From: an uncultured Gemmatimonadales bacterium
GTDB taxonomy: Bacteria > Gemmatimonadota > Gemmatimonadetes > Longimicrobiales > Gaopeijiaceae
DNA: 64,000 bases
Reading direction: 5' to 3'
Assembly (NCBI GenBank): GCA_937919655.1
Contig: CALFPJ010000095.1
Coordinates: forward strand, 1 to 64,000
The notes below the pieces were generated by a model that made no database searches, was not told the DNA's origin, and saw only the letters and a list, made by a program, of their open reading frames with translations. Below are positions 63,270 to 64,000 of the stretch, piece by piece. The position numbers and the translations under genes were made by a program. Each line of letters starts with the position of its first letter. Position 1 is the stretch's first letter.

Positions 63270-64000
63270 TTACCGCGTGAGCGCCGCCTGAATGCCGATT
63301 CCTAGGACGTCCACCAACCGCGGCACTGCGGCTAATGGGGTGGCACACAGGGCGACCCGCACAGCGCCGTTTAGGGGCACCACGTAGACGCCGTGCTCGC
63401 GCATGACCGCCGCCGTATGCTGGGCGTCCGGTGTGAACGCAGACACGAAGAAGCCGCCCTCGTAGCGAGGAACCCGAATGACATCCGGGAGGTCCGCGTT
63501 GAAGGCCTCTACGCGACGCTGGAGCATAGTCCTCAGTGCTGTCCTCTCCGTCCTCGCCGCGGCCTGCAGGTCCGGCTCCGTGAGCAGCTTCGTGATCGCC
63601 AGTTGACCCAGGTGATTGCAGTTCGACCACGTGGCTCGGCAGGAGTAGCCCAAGGCATTGCCGAGTCGCCCGCGCTCGGCCGCATCGGGGTGCAGCGCGA
63701 TCAACGCACCAATACGGGCTCCGTACTGAGCGAACGACTTCGACGCGGTCCAGGCCACAAGCACGGTGGCGTGCGCCAACAGCCCAGGAACAGCATCTAG
63801 CCATTCCCCGCCATTCGCGGTCGCGAAACGGAAGTACGCAGCGTCAAGCAGCACTGCCACCGGCGCCCGCACGGCCACCTCAGCCACAGCGTTCGTGACC
63901 GCGGCCCACTCTGTCGCATCCAGGGAATACCCCGTTGGATTGTGGCAGGGGAAGTTGAGAATCAGGAGCGCCCGACCCTGAGACGCGACGTGTGCCTCCA
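63270..64000 (-). CDS. PLP-dependent class I aminotransferase, C-terminal part
   Basis: The 5' end is beyond the window. The visible 243 residues include FPCHNPTGYSLDATEWAAV (the NPTG substrate/PLP motif), VAVLLDAAYF (the Asp and Tyr that bind the cofactor) and WTASKSFAQYGARIGAL with the PLP lysine. The end, YVVPLNGAVRVALCATPLAA, has the substrate-carboxylate Arg. Aspartate or aromatic aminotransferase is likely. It ends 92 bases before proB on the same strand, so the two could share a transcript. Confidence 0.85.
   Translation of the reverse strand, partial: EAHVASQGRALLILNFPCHNPTGYSLDATEWAAVTNAVAEVAVRAPVAVLLDAAYFRFATANGGEWLDAVPGLLAHATVLVAWTASKSFAQYGARIGALIALHPDAAERGRLGNALGYSCRATWSNCNHLGQLAITKLLTEPDLQAAARTERTALRTMLQRRVEAFNADLPDVIRVPRYEGGFFVSAFTPDAQHTAAVMREHGVYVVPLNGAVRVALCATPLAAVPRLVDVLGIGIQAALTR

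Overview
The window looks like chromosomal DNA of a high-GC, didermic, heterotrophic bacterium, most likely of the Gemmatimonadota (or a close relative such as Acidobacteriota). This is inferred from the mix of families, not from a marker gene. The families are ADOP/MacB-like permease remnants, a DUF5916 outer-membrane protein, a carboxypeptidase-regulatory TonB receptor, many secreted or lipobox-bearing peptidases and amidohydrolases, a LysW-type amino-acid pathway, and the membrane-protein start (RLKGARIVQVLLVYLGALWG) often seen in that phylum. I saw no rRNA, tRNA, CRISPR array, phage or intact transposase gene.

Layout. 1-7700: two broken ABC permeases, an M28 lipoprotein peptidase, a DUF5916 protein and a VanX-like dipeptidase. 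7767-13488: a tight five-gene LysW operon (lysW-lysX-lysY-glutamine amidotransferase-fused lysZ/lysJ) divergent from an ACT-domain protein with its own strong promoter. 13645-14360: a chimera of two gene remnants. 14405-25242: Ca2+/Na+ antiporter, PhnA-like protein, S9 peptidase, N-acyl-D-amino-acid amidohydrolase, DUF819 protein, a 159-bp TA-flanked miniature inverted-repeat element, a 2-hydroxyacid dehydrogenase, YjbQ and a PLP decarboxylase. 25242-30232: a frameshifted beta-propeller/TraB-like gene, a CocE-type hydrolase, and a Tat-exported histone-deacetylase-like enzyme. 30274-32992: an ABC-F protein, then about 770 bp of non-coding sequence made of long inverted and tandem repeats. 32993-42460: a Bat-type aerotolerance operon (MoxR, DUF58, small membrane protein, BatA, BatB, BatC, BatD, BatE, OmpA-like). 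42600-52719: M16 peptidase, then a stop/start-overlapping M14 peptidase-amidohydrolase-FAD oxidase operon, a chimeric membrane protein and a haem-binding protein. 52836-64000: prfC, rsmD, TonB receptor with terminator, response regulator, sensor remnant, DinB-like and aldolase-like exported proteins, proBA, and the end of an aminotransferase.

How the genes fit together. Most of the metabolic content is extracellular or periplasmic peptide and amino-acid salvage (M28, VanX, S9, M16, M14, D-aminoacylase, CocE, TonB receptor), alongside de novo synthesis of lysine and/or ornithine on the carrier protein LysW and of proline through ProBA. The second theme is decay. At least six loci are truncated, frameshifted, stopped or fused to an unrelated remnant. 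Either the genome is accumulating short deletions and fusions, or some of the frameshifts are assembly errors; read mapping would separate the two. The best candidates for something new are the LysW operon with its kinase-aminotransferase fusion and embedded glutamine amidotransferase, the divergent ACT-domain protein with a probably leaderless promoter, the TA-flanked miniature element that preserves a stop codon, and the nested inverted/tandem repeat block at 32327-32866.
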